A stretch of DNA of 64,000 nucleotides from Maratus speciosus (GCA_963932465.1 OZ010793.1:256907025-256971024); one strand, 5' to 3'; counted from the first letter of the stretch, positions 1-13,265 are shown. Program-made: numbers and translations. Notes: a model not told the origin generated them from the sequence alone.

Positions 1-235
1 GTTGTTACATTATCTCAATTATAATAAAATAGGTATGCTTCATTAAGATGGACGACAAACTGTTATGTAAAGGGTATGAAATAAGTAGCAATTATAGTTT
101 GTCTACAGAAACACTCAAAAGTATTTCGTTACATTGCAGTGAATGGTGAAAGATCTTTTCTAGTGCACTTAATTGATGTTACACTATTTCAAATATAATA
201 AAATTTACATGCCTAATTCATGTAGTGAGCAATAT

Positions 236-270
<35 letters not shown>

Positions 271-620
271 GAGTATTGATTAAGTTGCCATTATTCGTTT
301 ATAGGACTCCCAAAAGAATTCAGATAAAGAATTATGATATATGTGAAAAAATCGTTTATAGGGTATTTTAATTATGTTACACTACTTCAAATGTAATGAA
401 ACTGTTATATATTACTAATATGCTCTACAACATTTTTCTATAGTTTATTGCTTAGGTAAAATTTGTCGTTTATAATTTGTTTATTCGATTGGACAATGAA
501 TCCGATGCATCGATATTTGTCTATGAGGACAGAAATCTTCAGCAGATTAGAATATAATGCTCACAATAAACCCAATTTATTAAAATATATCAAACAGGCG
601 GGAAATTGTCCAACATATCA
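1..620 (+). repeat. M-family tandem repeat, diverged monomers
   Basis: Three related monomers are visible. The block GTTACA(C/T)TA..TCAAATATAATAAAA recurs near 3, 178 and 375, and the block CACTCAAAAG / CTCCCAAAAGAATTC recurs near 113 and 306, giving a spacing of about 175-197 bp. The same blocks occur near 26.5, 43.1-43.8 and 51.6 kb, so this belongs to a dispersed family. A 27-base T run (about 240-267) lengthens one monomer. No coding potential is seen. Confidence 0.6.
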
Positions 621-713
621 GAATATAATCGTCACAGCATAAGAACGTTCTTTCCTATCAAGTGTGCACGTCATTGCCACCTACCTGGTATCCTGGAATC
701 CCCACTTCGTATA

Positions 714-866
714 TTGGCCAAGGCTTCCCGGCCAGTTCGCGAATTGGCCGGCCAAAACCCGAAATACGCTGTTCATTTCACATATTTCGGGTTTTGGCCA
801 GGAATCTCGGCCAGTTCCCGAATTGGCCGGCCAATTCGCGAACTGGCCAAACTCCGGGTTTTGGCC
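714..866. repeat. GC-rich nested palindrome
   Basis: This is a GC-rich island in AT-rich sequence. Three near-palindromic 20-mers of the form GGCCARTTCSCGAAYTGGCC lie at 730-749, 809-828 and 829-848, joined by GGCCGGCC (two copies). A larger inverted repeat pairs 750-766 with 783-799 (GGGTTTTGGCC arms). Flanking direct copies of CCGGGTTTTGGCC suggest a small foldback element or an exapted terminal repeat. No TSD could be assigned. Confidence 0.55.
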
Positions 867-1924
867 GTAACATATATATACAGTGTTCTCGCTGGCTTTT
901 GAACAACATTAGCGATTTGGCGAACAAAAAATAAAAAAAGTAGCCAAATGAAAATAAATGTTAGTAAAATAGGTTCCGCGTGAAACACCGAAAAATATCT
1001 GACCTTATTGTATCTATTTTTTTAATATGTTCTAAAATAACCTAATTTTTCGTAATTATTCAAAAAATAGAAATTCAACTATCGGCTACAGCGACTATTA
1101 ACCCGGGAGAACTCGCTGCATGAGATTTTCTCTCACAGTCGTACTTTTTTAAGACTCTTATTTAATTCATTTTTCATTTTAATTAAAATTTCAAAATGTT
1201 TCTCAATTTTTTTACCTATTTTGTGAATAAAAGTACTAAGCCAACCAAAAAAAGTTGATATTATATGAATGTAAAGTAAAAGAAAAGCAATTGGGCATTC
1301 TTACTAGCGAGTTCTCCCGAGTTAAAAATAAATACATTCTAAATGCCTCCTAAATGTGTAAATGTTTCAGGCATTCTTTTAGCAGTCTGAATAAAAGTTA
1401 AAAGCAGCTATCTTTGATTTATCGTTGTGAAAGCATATACTAAAAATTGTATAAGATTTCGACCGATAGAAAAAGTTGACCGGCCAATGATACTTTACGT
1501 ACAACTAATAAATAGTATAGTTAATCCACAATCCAAAAAAAAAAAAACGTTTCATTATTTGGCACTTGTTGCGAGTAATTTTGTTTATGTTTTTACCAGA
1601 GCGACGCCGGCGCATAGACAGTGAGACAGTGATTAGCTGACAAAAACCTATCGCATAATCATTTTTGTGTCTTTGACTATTGCTAAACTGAATTGATATT
1701 TAGTCTATATCTCTATAAATAGAGCAATGTAAATGGCACGGTGCGGTTGAACATGTAAAGCTACATCAATCGTTCAGAAACGCAGATAAGTCTTGAGTGT
1801 ATTGGCACACACACACAAACAGAGCAGAAATTGAGCACTCGCAATTTGGCGAGTCTGATTGTTAGTTCACTCGCCAAATGAAACATTTTGTCGCGATTTG
1901 GCGCAATGGCGAGCGGCAACGAGA

Positions 1925-1967
<43 letters not shown>

Positions 1968-4284
1968 GAAATTTAAAATTCCGCCCAATATTAAAAGTAT
2001 TTTATAATTTTTTCCATCCATAATTTTATATTCGAATATTTTCTAATACTCTAGTTTAATTAATTATCATCTGTCTTTGAAAGTATCCCAATCACTCGTC
2101 TAAATGTGCAAGATATCGTTTATTTTTCCTTTACAAAAACCTATTTATAACAATTCACGTATTTATTATTAACTGTTTTTCTTTCGGAACCATTCTGTCT
2201 AGCTTGAACGACGATCTGATTTTCATTTCCCTGAAAGATTGTTTGTTCTGCTAATCACATTTTTACTTTGACATTAAAGAAAAAAATATATTCTATAAAT
2301 CTGATTTTCAGATCTTTATCGGAAGGGGCTTTTCACGGCTTTTTTTTTTCTACGCCGAGCAGTCCCTGTTTTGGCTTCCTTATTCGCCAGCAGCGTCTGT
2401 CGCATTGCGGTAATGAAAACCTTGCGCGGTCAGTATTTAACGTGCTACATGAACACGAAGAAATAATTTTTTGCATGTTGTTTAAAACCTACACACGTCG
2501 CAGGAAGTGATGTCTCGATTAATAACACGCAATAGCTCTTTTGACGTCACCTAATAATGTAGATTATGACTGATTATTAACGAAAAGTTGCAAGTGGTGG
2601 AATGCCGTAATTAATCTTACTCGAATATTATGGATTCATAGTTTGTGGCGGATGCTCTACCTATGTACAATGTCCGATTGACATTATAAATATGTTTGCA
2701 TTGTGGATAACTGTTTCCTATAATCATTTTACTGGGGAAACATCTAAAGACTTCGATCCTGTGCAAAATTTAATAATGGCGACTGCACAGTTCCGTAATA
2801 ACATGCTAGTAAAAGAATTTCATTAGCAAGGACTTCTATTTTATGGAATGCTCACTAGCGTATGAATCGACGTGTGCAAGTTACACTACTAAATGACTAC
2901 TAAAGACTTGGCATGGAAAGATGGAATGGTCTTGAGTGGAGTCTTCGTTATAAGTAACAAGCTTAGGAGTTCTTAAGGTAACTTTAGAGCCGTAAAATTA
3001 CGTCAGTAAGTGATTGTGCAGAGTTTTTACCACACACATATATATAAGTCGATGATAAAGTTTAATTTATCGTATTTGCCTATTCGAGTAAGTTATAGCA
3101 AAATTATATGCCTTAAAAAACTATTGTAAAATATTCCACTCATATCAAACCAGTTGGTCTCTGCAAATCGCAACATACACATTTGTTGTTGAAATTGTTT
3201 TATTCCCTTTCCTTTGATTTTTTATTAAAGAGGTGTATTCTTTTGAAAAATAGAAACAGTTGTCTTTATTATATTTTTCATGTTCATTTAATTTATTTTA
3301 ACATTTTGTTGCAGTCAGCATTTTTGGAAAATCATATTTAATGATGGTTTCAAATAAAGTGTTCTCGAACGACTCATTTGTCGAACAATTCGGTTCTCGA
3401 ACAAGAAATTCGAGCGAAATTTGATTCGGTTCTCGAACAGCAGTAGTATGGTCGCCAATCAACCAACTAAACAAACAAAGCAAAATTAACCGAATTTTTT
3501 ATTTTATCTTATTTTCAATTTTTTGATTTAATTTTTTTCTTTATTTTTCTTTAACTTAAGCAAAACTTACAATGAGGTACAATGACCGTAGTCTTAAAAT
3601 TCATGCATTTTGAGATTCCTGTTGAGCTAAGAAAGTGTGCTAAATGCACTTATTCTTTATTTCGTTGTTGTTTTCATGGACGCGAAGAACATAAACATCA
3701 TGCGATATAGCGATTTTAGTGGTAACGTATTTCATGCATTTTGAGTTTCAAAGACAGCGAGTTAATTAGTGGTCGTAATGATTTAAAAAAACAATAAGAA
3801 TTAACTCGCCCGCCCCTCCTCTCTCTCCGAAATCTCATGTCATATAAAGTTTCATCAATGGAAGTATATAGATTGGTACAGTTTTTATTAAACTTTTATT
3901 AAAATATTATAAAATTGTCTCATGTATCGAATAGTATTTTGATGTGTTTTTATATTTTGTTGTACTATATGTCATATAGTGTTTAAAGCAGATAAATACA
4001 GGTGGGAAATTGAGAGGTAGGAACTAATTAAATGTATTTTCATTATTTCTCATGGTAAAAAATTGTTTCGATTTTAGAAAAATTCTGTCCTCGAACACAT
4101 CTTTGGAAAGAATTCAGTTTGAGTAAGTACCAAGGGACCAGAGAGTGGTTCGAGTAAAAATTATATATTGTGTCTGAATTAATAAAGCTTACTTCTCAAT
4201 AAACAATAACAAAGGCTCAAGCGCTCCAGAGTAGTGTATTACAAGAAACATTTATTAGACCTTGAAGACAGGGCTGTACAACCC
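867..4284. other. No gene recognised; AT-rich spacer
   Basis: I see no supported gene here. The stretch holds a (TA)n microsatellite at about 1930-1965. Three copies of a TTCTCGAAC microrepeat lie at about 3360-3440, with a related CCTCGAACA near 4090. Open frames are short and lack recognisable domains. Confidence 0.6.
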
Positions 4285-5071
4285 GGTGCCCTTTCGAATA
4301 TTTCCCGTTACTAGACATTTTTTAAATATAAAATCCTTTTTAAAAATGCTTAAAATTTTTAAATCATTAATGTTTACATGCTTTTTATGTTGTGGGCAGC
4401 ACCAAGGATTTTGCCTTTTACCCAACTAATTTTTTTTTAAGGTGAGCCTCTTTCAGAGAAATATAATTATAAATTTAACATTTTAACGGGCAATATTTAA
4501 TTTAACGATCATTGCAATAGGTGGCAACACTAGCCGGCATAATCCCCTTCTCCCTTTCTTACCTGCTGTTAGTTTTTCCCACAGAGTCTGTCATGAGACA
4601 TCATTCGAAGAGGTTCTGATATGTAAGTGTATTACGTTATTTTATCCCCCGCGGAGTTGTCTATGAGACGCAGAAGGTGGAGGTGGTGAAATGTACGCAT
4701 GTCAATCTTTTCTTCGAGAGGATTTCTTCTAATATTACTAAGTTATGTAAATATGTACATCGTGTAAATAGAAATGTGTCGTGTAGTACAGAAGTTTCAT
4801 TAAACGTTCTTTTCTACTAAATTTTCAGAGTAATGAGTCCTTATTTAAATTATGGGGCGTACTTATGGAAACTAAGCCGCTATAACATGATTTAAATTTA
4901 CTCTGCAATCTATTTTTTCATAAGCTGTGCTATCATATGGGATGTGTGTGCATCGTAAAACGCCTCTGTGCCTTTCGAATGCTTCATGTTACTAGCTTTT
5001 CTTAACCCTCCGCCTATTAGGCGAGTTCAATGGACCCGACAGGTACATTAAAACTGATTTTTCTCATAAAA

Positions 5072-5102
<31 letters not shown>

Positions 5103-5480
5103 CTGAAAATTTTGTAAATTTGTGACTTTTCTGGAATTATCTATTTTTTTTTTAGAACATTCCAGAAAAAGTCCCATGTTTAAAAAATTTTCAGTCTTTC
5201 CTTATGAGAAAAAATCATTTTGAATGTACTTGTCGTGTCCCTTGGATCTTCCTGGTAGGCGAAAGGTTAAACATAAAAATTCGTTTAAAGAAAAAGTAGC
5301 ATTAAAATTTCTATGCATTTCTATTGTAGGCAGCATGAAGTTTTTGGTCCCTTATCCTAAAAAAGTTTGAGAGAGAAAGGAAATGTAATTCTAAATTTAT
5401 TATGATTTATATTTTCTCTGCAGTTTATTTTTATATGGGCAGTGTTATTACAGTGAGATATATGTGCATCATAAAAGATG
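4285..5480 (+). repeat. Diverged tandem duplication (~675 bp unit)
   Basis: Two successive copies share CTTTCGAAT..GTTACTAG (4298 and 4976), a TTTATGTTGTGGGCAGC / TATTGTAGGCAGC block, and an ATGATTTA..CTCTGCA..GTGTGCATCGTAAAA block near 4890-4960 and 5400-5480. The second copy is interrupted by a TTAA-flanked MITE (5006-5266). The first copy lacks it and so acts as a diverged empty site. Confidence 0.55.
5006..5266. mobile_element. piggyBac-type MITE (TTAA target)
   Basis: The element is flanked on both sides by TTAA (5002-5005 and 5267-5270), the piggyBac target duplication. Imperfect terminal inverted repeats of about 65 bp start CCCTCCGCCTATTAGGCGAG on the left and CCTTTCGCCTACCAGGAAGA on the right (reverse complement). 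They end in matching TTTTTCTCATAA. The centre is a (TA)n run and a T run with further inverted sequence. No coding capacity is present, so it is non-autonomous. Confidence 0.8.
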
Positions 5481-5613
5481 AGTATGTATCGCTATTACAA
5501 CCAAAGTGAAATAATATTGTATGTTTCCAGTCATGTCAATAGTGGCGCCCTTTATTCTTTGACAAAAGATGAGGTGCATCCCTGGATGGACAGGTCTGCT
5601 TTAATTTAGTGTA

Positions 5614-5900
5614 CTAGGGGGCTCGGCCCCCTACGAGCTACGCTCGCCAACCCCCGTCCAGACACCGCAGACTCTAAATGCACGCTAATTTGATCGGCTT
5701 TAAAAAGATTTCGAAAGATTGAATTATAATTTAAAAAACAGTGGCAATCTCCCTATAAACGGGTTTCTATTCATTTCTCTTTGATTGGGGAATTATAACG
5801 CCAAATCCGCTGCGGTACTACTTGATTATCCCGTCGACCCATTTCGCCAAATTATATAAATCGCCAAACCACTCGCCAAATTATACAAATTGACATAATT
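5614..5900 (-). mobile_element. Helitron-like 3' terminus (minus strand), partial
   Basis: Read on the minus strand, the sequence runs through a GGGGGC-CGA-GCCCCC hairpin (5617-5631) straight into CTAG followed by T. This resembles the 3' hairpin plus CTRR end of Helitron-like elements. The adjacent CTACGAGCTACGCTCG stretch is GC-rich against its surroundings. The other end is not identified. Repeated CGCCAAA motifs (about 5830-5880) may belong to it. Confidence 0.4.
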
Positions 5901-8299
5901 TTTATTTTAAATAACGAAAGAACAAATAAATTAGTACAACATTAATAAAAATACAAATAAAACGTCGAAATAAAAATAACTTGATGACGTAGACACGTGT
6001 AACAACATTTCAAAATAAGCTAATATAAAAGGAATTAAGTAAACAGTCTTTGTCTCCTGCTATTTTTTAACAAAGCGAAAAGAAAGTTCTTTTAAATGAG
6101 ACATTTTAAATTAATCGTTTTCAATCTGACGTAATTTTGACCAAGCTATTCTTTCTCTTTTAAATATTCACGTGAAAATACTTTTGTTAAAAATGAAATA
6201 TTATTTGCGCTTTCCTAACAAAAATAGTTGAAAAGATCCTCTCAAAATATCAAATAAATGTCTAGCGCAATTTCTTAATTTAAACTGTTTTGCAATATTT
6301 TGTGTTCATTTTATGTAATAACTGTAATGTGACATAATTTCTCCTATTTAAGACTTCTATGTTAATGAATTCATTATTTTACAATATCCTTTCTCTTTTA
6401 AAAAACTTTTTGTGACGTAATTTTCAATAAGTTCCTACTTTTTATACGCAATTATTTAATTTTAATTTGAAAGTATCTTTTCTGTTTATAATAGTCACGT
6501 GTAAATAAATTTTTAATTTGAAGCAAACTTATTGTTTCCGTTGTTTATACAGTTGGCAACAGGTTAAATTAGTACAATTTTCTAAAATAAGTAAAAAATA
6601 TCTCTCGAAATGCTGAAAATTTGAATTTAAAATAGAAATGAAACCTCGAAAAATGAGTCAAATTTAAAAAAATAAATGAATTCTGCACACCGGGAAATTA
6701 TAACGTATAAAATGATCTAAAAATTATTAAATTCCGATGTATAGTTTTTGCTCCTATAAAACTTTTTTAGTGGAACAATTTTGTCCAACTTCAGCATTAA
6801 ATATCTCTTAAAATAATTCTTCGATTTGAAAACTGTCTGCATCAGCGTGTTTATCAAACATTTCTGTATAATACTACCGATTTTCATATTTTTGTATGCA
6901 TTATTTTTCTTAATATTAACGAAGAAAGATCTCCGGTCACAAAAAATTCAAAACTGGCGGCGGCGGCGGTGACAGCGGTAGTTACTTTTTTTTAGAATAG
7001 AGAGATTTTACGTTTAACCTTTGATTAAGGACCAGGACTGGCGATCATTTTTAGATTTAATCCTATCCCGATTAAAAAAAAAAAAAAAATGCAGTTTAAC
7101 AAATTACAACGACCATTTGGAAAATGATTTTTTCAAAGACTAAAATTTAAGACATAAAAAATTGCACGGAGTTGATCCTACATTACGTACGCCATGAATT
7201 AAGCATTAATAGTGTTATTACACGTAAAAATTGCAAGCGACAAAAATCGCCTGCGACTCGTACGTATTATCCACCTGAAACTTACGTATTATCCAAGCAT
7301 TTCATTGGCTGTTCGGGAAAAGGCTTTTCTATCGTCAGATTTCCAAGAAATCTGACGGCCCATTTTAAATGTAATTTCATTCTTAAACTTCTAAACATCC
7401 CACAATATTACTTTTTACACCGTCGTATAGAAAAAAAAAATGTACTTTTAAATGCAATTTATTTGAAAGCTGTATCTCAATTTGTTTCTGAGTTATTAAT
7501 TTTTTGTAGTTTTTATTACTTTTTTATCATAGTGGCAACACTCTGCTGAAAGTAAAGGGAAATACAGATTACTGTATAGACCAATCAGAAAACGAATAAA
7601 ATGATGATTAAACCAATAAAAACCTTCAGATATGCTTTTGATTTCCTACCCTGACGAGGACATTAACCATTTTTTCAAATGGTTAATAAATAAATAAATA
7701 AATAAAAATCTAGTAAATTTCTCTTGAAAATATCCTAAGTGTATGACAGAAATTATTTTTCGATAAGTTATTTAAATAAAATATGGTCTATTAGGACGGA
7801 TATGTCCCGAACAGAAGCCAAAGGGTTAATTTGTCTGAACTCAACGTAAGAAAAATCAAATTAATCATAATTAAAACTTTCTTTTAGCAGATAAAACTTA
7901 TGCAGTTGAGGCTAGGTTTATGAATCTAATTATAAAGTGCTATGTCGTCTTCAGCAGATGAATTTATTAATCAGATAAAAAAAGATCCTTTTGTCACGGT
8001 ATCTAAAATTACAAGGAAGTTGAGGAAAAAAATCACAAGATAGCAATAAGCAGATGCTAACCTAGAAATTTCGAACTGACGATGAACTGGCAACTGAGGA
8101 CGTATTGCATATCTTAATCACGTGTTTCAATTAGCTCGGATGACTTTACTTTCAGATGATATCGGGAGGATCAAGTGATTTGTTACTTCTGTGCTGAATC
8201 ATGTATAAATGAAAATCCGATATCGTTCTAGAAGCTAAATAAAGTTATTGTAAACTATTTGCCCCCAAAAAACTACATTGTCAAAGATCAAGAATTTCG
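5901..8299. other. No gene recognised; AT-rich spacer
   Basis: No supported gene or complete element is seen. Visible items are a short (GGC)n run at about 6957-6970, an A run near 7076-7089 and an (AATA)n microsatellite near 7684-7705. The longest open frame here (about 7172-7549, plus) has no recognisable motif and biased low-complexity composition; I do not call it a gene. Confidence 0.6.
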
Positions 8300-8565
8300 A
8301 ATATATCGTCGGTACCATGTCAAACTATCCAATATGAAAACAGTGTTGCCAGTGGGCTACTTTTTAAAATTCAAATTTCTTGATTGGCACCGTAAAATTC
8401 CCCTTATTTTCGCCTTAATTAATATGCCATTAAATAAGGATTAAATAAGGCGAATTTTACTATTTCAATAAAGTGGTGCCAATCAAGTAATCTGAATTAA
8501 AAAAAGTAGCTTACCGGCAACACTGTTTCATATTGGATAGTTTGACATGGTACTGACGATATATT
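8300..8565. mobile_element. Foldback / MITE-like palindrome
   Basis: The two halves of this 266-bp segment are inverted copies. The left arm runs from ATATATCGTCGGTACCATGT through CAAACTATCCAATATGAAA, CAGTGTTGCC and CTTGATTGGCACC. The right arm mirrors it from GGTGCCAATCAAG to ACATGGTACTGACGATATAT. The loop is AT-rich and itself partly palindromic (CGCCTTA..TAAGGCG). A TA target duplication is possible at the outer TATA. No coding capacity is present. Confidence 0.7.
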
Positions 8566-11037
8566 GAGTCACTAATCAATCTTGCCTGTTTTTCAATAGC
8601 TTGGGGAAAAGATGAGATGTCTCTTAATAGTTAAATATTATGTCAAAGGCATATGATGAGACTGGAGGCGTTCACAAAAATTGTGAGGCTAGTTACAGAT
8701 TACGGTTATGCCCCCCCCCCCCCTCCATCCAACTTACTATGTACAGGGATACTTAAATTCTCGTGTGTGCCGGGGCTCCAAAGCCATTTTTCCAAAGTTT
8801 TGGTGGAACTGAAAAATGCTATGACGGTCCGTCAGTTTCATCGATGCCGACATGCTACACACAGCTGTACTAAGCGTATTGATGCGCCTCATTTGCCTAA
8901 GACCCGGTAGTGGTTGTCATGTTAAACATCTTTTACTCACTTTAAAATAAATGCACAGTGTTACGTTATTTTGGTTTGTTCATTGTCTGTTTGTGTTTGC
9001 CTGATTTGCATAAAACGTCTCAGTATGATGTGTGAGCGCCCTCTTTCGGTTACTTTTGAAATCTTTTTTTTTTTTTTTTTTTTTTTTTTGCTTGTATACA
9101 TGGGGGGAAAATCCAATGTCCCGCTGATCATATTCGCATAAATCGAATTTTTTTCTGAGCATTACTTCTTTTATTATGAATTTTTTAAGTTTGCACGAAC
9201 TTATGACGCACCTTGTATGTACATTTACTTAACAGGAAATCAACCCCCTCCACCTTAGGGCCCGGTATAGTTGTTTCCCATATCCCTTTCTGAATACGCC
9301 CCGATTATGACTAATCATTCTGAACTCAAACTCGATGTAACAGCACAATCTAAAAGTAAATCACGAACTACAACTTTTTTTTTCCACGTCAAATGTGGAA
9401 ATCTAAACTGCTCCACTTTTCCAACAAATCAAAATTACCTACGTGAAAATTTTAAATTTTCTCTTGGACTTATCAACAAGATCAGCTTCTTCACTTGACC
9501 CCAATCACCAAATATAATTTGCCCACGCCCCATTTTCAACGCGAAATCTTTTTTCAAGGTGTTGCAGAAAAGCATATCCACTAATGACTCATGCATTTTA
9601 CCTTTTTAAGGTCAAGTTATTTTATTTTTATACTCCGGGTTATCATCATCTTACATTACTTGCGATTTCCGTTTCACAATATACCGAGTGCATCAGAATA
9701 AATGAAAAACAGGCTGAATTCTAGGAAATGAATTGAAAGAATTTTAAAATAATTTCCGAAGAAATGGAAATGTATGTGAGGGATCTCTTTGACATTTAGA
9801 AGCCCCATTCAAAGTAAAAAAAAATCTTCTAGTTGTGCATAATGATGAATAATATGTAGGGTAGCGAAGGCCAAGGACTAGGGTCGGCTAGGCTTTAAAA
9901 GAAGTCCCCCATGACATTCATTAAAATTATAAAGTATATCACATAACAATTATATTATCCAACAATACTCAATTAAAATTACTTAAAAAACTATAGGGAT
10001 TTTACATACAGGGTGCCCATCTATTTTCATAATCCAATAGTAAATTCTTAGACCGTTAGTTTTAGAGCTGTTGTTCCAGTTGCAAAAACATTTTAAATAT
10101 TGGTCTTCACCGTAGCCATTTTACTTCAAAATAGTTATTATTATTATTATTATTTTGAAGTTACGAAATTTAAATTTCTGTACAGCTCTGTGTCTTAAGA
10201 GTCACATTTACAAAATCTTTCTAGGTGGTCCAATAAGTTAAAATGTAAAAATTCCATACTTCTACGGCTAAAATTTATCGAGTTGTGGTATTTTGAATTT
10301 TATAAATTCTCAGCTAAAACGCGTTTTTCGTAAAATAAAAATAGTATCTTTGTTCGTTATGTGTGAAATAAATCGATAGAATGTTTAACAATAAGGTAAA
10401 AATGTATATAATAGACAAGTTTCCCCACCAAAAAGCTTTGTTTAATAATTGTAGTGAACCTTGATATTATATAACATTGTATTAACTATAATAAAGAATA
10501 AAAAAATTATAATAAATATTTTTTAGATGGGAATTGTTATTGCATGTGGTTTATGTTCATTATTGAAAGGGGGGACTTTTATAACGCTATTGACCCTTGT
10601 TCTTTGGTAAAGTGTAGAAGAAAAAACTGTAAAAAATGAGACAACCGTCTCCTGGTTGCAATTTGAAAATATAAATTCAGTTTTAACCGCTTACCTTAAC
10701 AATTTTTTGAAAAGAATTGCAAAAAATCATCACATTTTTTCAATCACATTGCATTTCACATCACAAAACTTGAAAAACTGTCAATTAAATATTATATATA
10801 ATTTATTATATTATATAAGAATATTTTCTTTCTTCTTAAGCTTCATGCCGAGTAAAAATGTGATAAAATAAATCGTAGTGACAAATTATGTCACGCCTGA
10901 GTTTTCTTGGGATGATAATTAATTGTAATATATACGAAACCGAGATAACTCGGGATAATCAGGTAAGTGGTTAATTCATCAATTGCAGCTACAGAAGTTT
11001 TCAACAAATCCTAAAAGATTCATCGGGATGTAATTAA
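8566..11037. other. No gene recognised; simple repeats
   Basis: No supported gene is seen. The stretch includes a C run near 8710, a T run near 9063-9089 and an (ATT)n run near 10137-10154 inside a small palindrome (ACTTCAAAATA / TATTTTGAAGT). Segments at about 10040-10110 and 10200-10330 are diverged relatives of 27255-27310 and 29190-29370, so they are old interspersed repeat. One 85-codon frame near 8653-8910 has no recognised family. Confidence 0.55.
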
Positions 11038-11460
11038 AAACAAATTGGAAATTGCACGTCAAACGTAGCAAATGAGGTGCATTCTTACTATAACTAGTTT
11101 TATAAATATTTTTGTGCACCGCATATTGCACTGAACGTATGTTTTAGTGCACTTCATAAGTGCATATCAATTTCATTCTGTTCGAAAGGCTGTAACATCA
11201 TTAAAATGCACTTGAAATAATTTTTTCCCATTAGTCGTAATGTAACAGAAAACTTTTGACTGCCCCTGTAATTAAATTATACATCCGATCTTCATAAATT
11301 TGAAATGACTCGACAAAATTTTGCAAGAACTATATATGTAAAATTTCAGACCATTCGGTTGGGTAGTTTTTGCTCTGTTATATGCGGACGGACAGACAGG
11401 CGGACCGAACGACGACTATAGGTGTTACGTTACAGAAATTCCGAACGCACTTAAAAAGCT
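11038..11460 (+). repeat. Dispersed M-family copy
   Basis: The segment aligns by eye along its length, in the same orientation, with 51829-52245. Shared blocks include TTGGAAATTGCAC, GTTCGAAAGGCT, TAACATCATTAAAA, CATTCGGTTG and TTTTTGCTCTGTT. It carries the family hallmark CGTAATGTAACRGAAAA..TTTGACTG(T/C)CCCTGTAATTA and a GGACGGACAGACAGG tract near 11389. It is non-coding. Confidence 0.75.
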
Positions 11461-12479
11461 ACGCTTTGGAATCATTAACAATATTCTTACGTCAACGATT
11501 GCTACAGATAAAATTTAAACAATGGCACTTTTAAGAGTATATCACTCTAGTACTTGCAATAAATAAAAAATAAATAAAATTAAATAGACAAACTTTCTAA
11601 TAAACAACATTATAATGAATTAAATACAATAATTCTATATAAATGTACATTGTATTTATATTTTTATAAAAAAAATATATATAATATATAATTGTAAACA
11701 TACAACAAACCCAACAACTCTTACAATTTCACGGATGAAACTTATCGAGATTTATCAATTAAATATTCGTACTTACATTTCTTTGAATTTAGAGTTTTAA
11801 AGATTTCATTGTAGAAAATATATTCGTACAAGAAAAAAACTAAGAAGATGTTTGCATTTGGAAAAATCTTCACTTTCGTCATGTCGCGCAGTAATTTTCT
11901 TAGATAGATATTAGAATTCCCGAAAATCAGAATGCCCACTTAATTAGAAAGCCTGTCTGTCTCCCGAAAAATAATTATTAGTTCAAATTTAAGCGCACTT
12001 TTTAAGTAACATATTATAATTCGATTAGAAGAGGTGTAATCATTTATCATTATTTTATTGAAGGAATTTAAATATGTGTATAATTTAATATTTTGACAAT
12101 AAATATGAAATAGTTTCTTGTCCCTTATCATATTTCTTAAATTTTAAATGACATTGTTATATCGGGCTTTCTTCGTGTCTCCGATATATTAACACTATTT
12201 GGCGGCATACATTTTACTGCATGTTTTGTCTGCATGTTTTACTTCATCTTGTTCCAAACAAATTATTGGTTACACAAAAAAAAAGTATTTTTAAAAGGAT
12301 GATTTCTTTTGTCTTTGCATCTTTTCAGCTTTCTTGGCGCTGTGGTTGGGGGGGGGGGGGGGGGGGATTTTTCAATTCAGAAATATTTCTACATTTCTAT
12401 TGTAAGAACGTTATATTTGTACATTTCATAATTTCACAAAATACAAAAGTTGGTTGATTGTATTTATGTCGGTCAATTA
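11461..12479. other. No gene recognised; AT-rich with G run
   Basis: Very AT-rich sequence with short frames only. A long G run sits near 12348-12366. Nothing else is supported. Confidence 0.6.
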
Positions 12480-12660
12480 TCAGCACGTGGAATATAGGCC
12501 CTAAAAGGGGGGGGGGTTCCTTCCGTGGAGGTCTTTCTAAGGGAATCAAACCCGTATTAACGCTTGGAGAACCAAGGTTCAAAGAAAACCACGAAAACTC
12601 CGAACGATTAGTCCGACGGGCGCGATTGGGATCGAACCCCACAAAATACAAAGAAAAATA
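12480..12660 (-). repeat. Possible SINE fragment with tRNA box B-like motif
   Basis: On the minus strand the sequence reads GTGGGGTTCGATCCC (near 12630-12645), a good match to a pol III internal box B. GC-richer sequence follows. No box A is visible upstream on that strand, so this would be a 5'-truncated SINE or a chance match. A G run near 12509-12518 interrupts it. Confidence 0.3.
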
Positions 12661-12849
12661 TTTAAAATAAAAGATTTGAGTAGGGTTATAAATATTTCAC
12701 AAAATCCCTATAAATTCAAATTCAACTAATCCCTCTAGATCCTTCAATCCTTTTAAAATTCTTCTAAAATTTATTAACTCTTCTAATGTAGTTTAAACAA
12801 TTCACGAAAAATACTTTTAGAAGATAAAATTTTCATGAATTCATAATCC

Positions 12850-13265
12850 AGTACATAAAGGGTTAAAAGCTGAAAAAAAGACGCATTTTCTTCCGTAATC
12901 GACATTATATTTAACAATGAACTCTTTCAGAGCACCATAATCTGTTTACAATCTTTCTATTTATTATATGAGAGTGAAAGTACACAAAGCTTAACCGTTT
13001 ATTATTTCATTATGTGCTATTTTCTTCATGATGTAGAAACTTTTCCTCTGAACAATCGAGTTGACCACAAGTGATCTTTACCGGAATCCCTTGCATTAAC
13101 ATAATAATTTTGAAAGGATTTTCATTTATGGTAGATTTAAAAAAAGAGACAATTTCACCTGAATAGCAGGGGAGGGGGAGGTGATATTTAAGATTCAAGC
13201 TTCTTTACCTGTTCCCCTTCATTTTAATATTTTCAGGCAATTAAAAAAAGAAAGAAAGAAAGAAA
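12850..13265 (+). repeat. D-unit 1 (partial)
   Basis: This is the first recognisable copy of a ~0.8-kb unit. It shares AAAAGCTGAAAAAA, TTATTATTTCATTATGTGC, TCATGATGTAGAAA, GTTGACCACAAGTGATCTTT and ATTAACATAATAATTTTGAAA with later units at 14606-15145, 24036-24368 and 31740-32545, in the same order and orientation. It ends in a (GAAA)n run. Confidence 0.7.

Noticed and set aside
7172..7549. 125-codon open frame
   Set aside because: Composition follows the AT-rich background, with no motif or conserved block. Likely chance.
8653..8910. 85-codon open frame with a proline run
   Set aside because: The proline run is translated from a C homopolymer. No recognised domain and no neighbouring exon signals.
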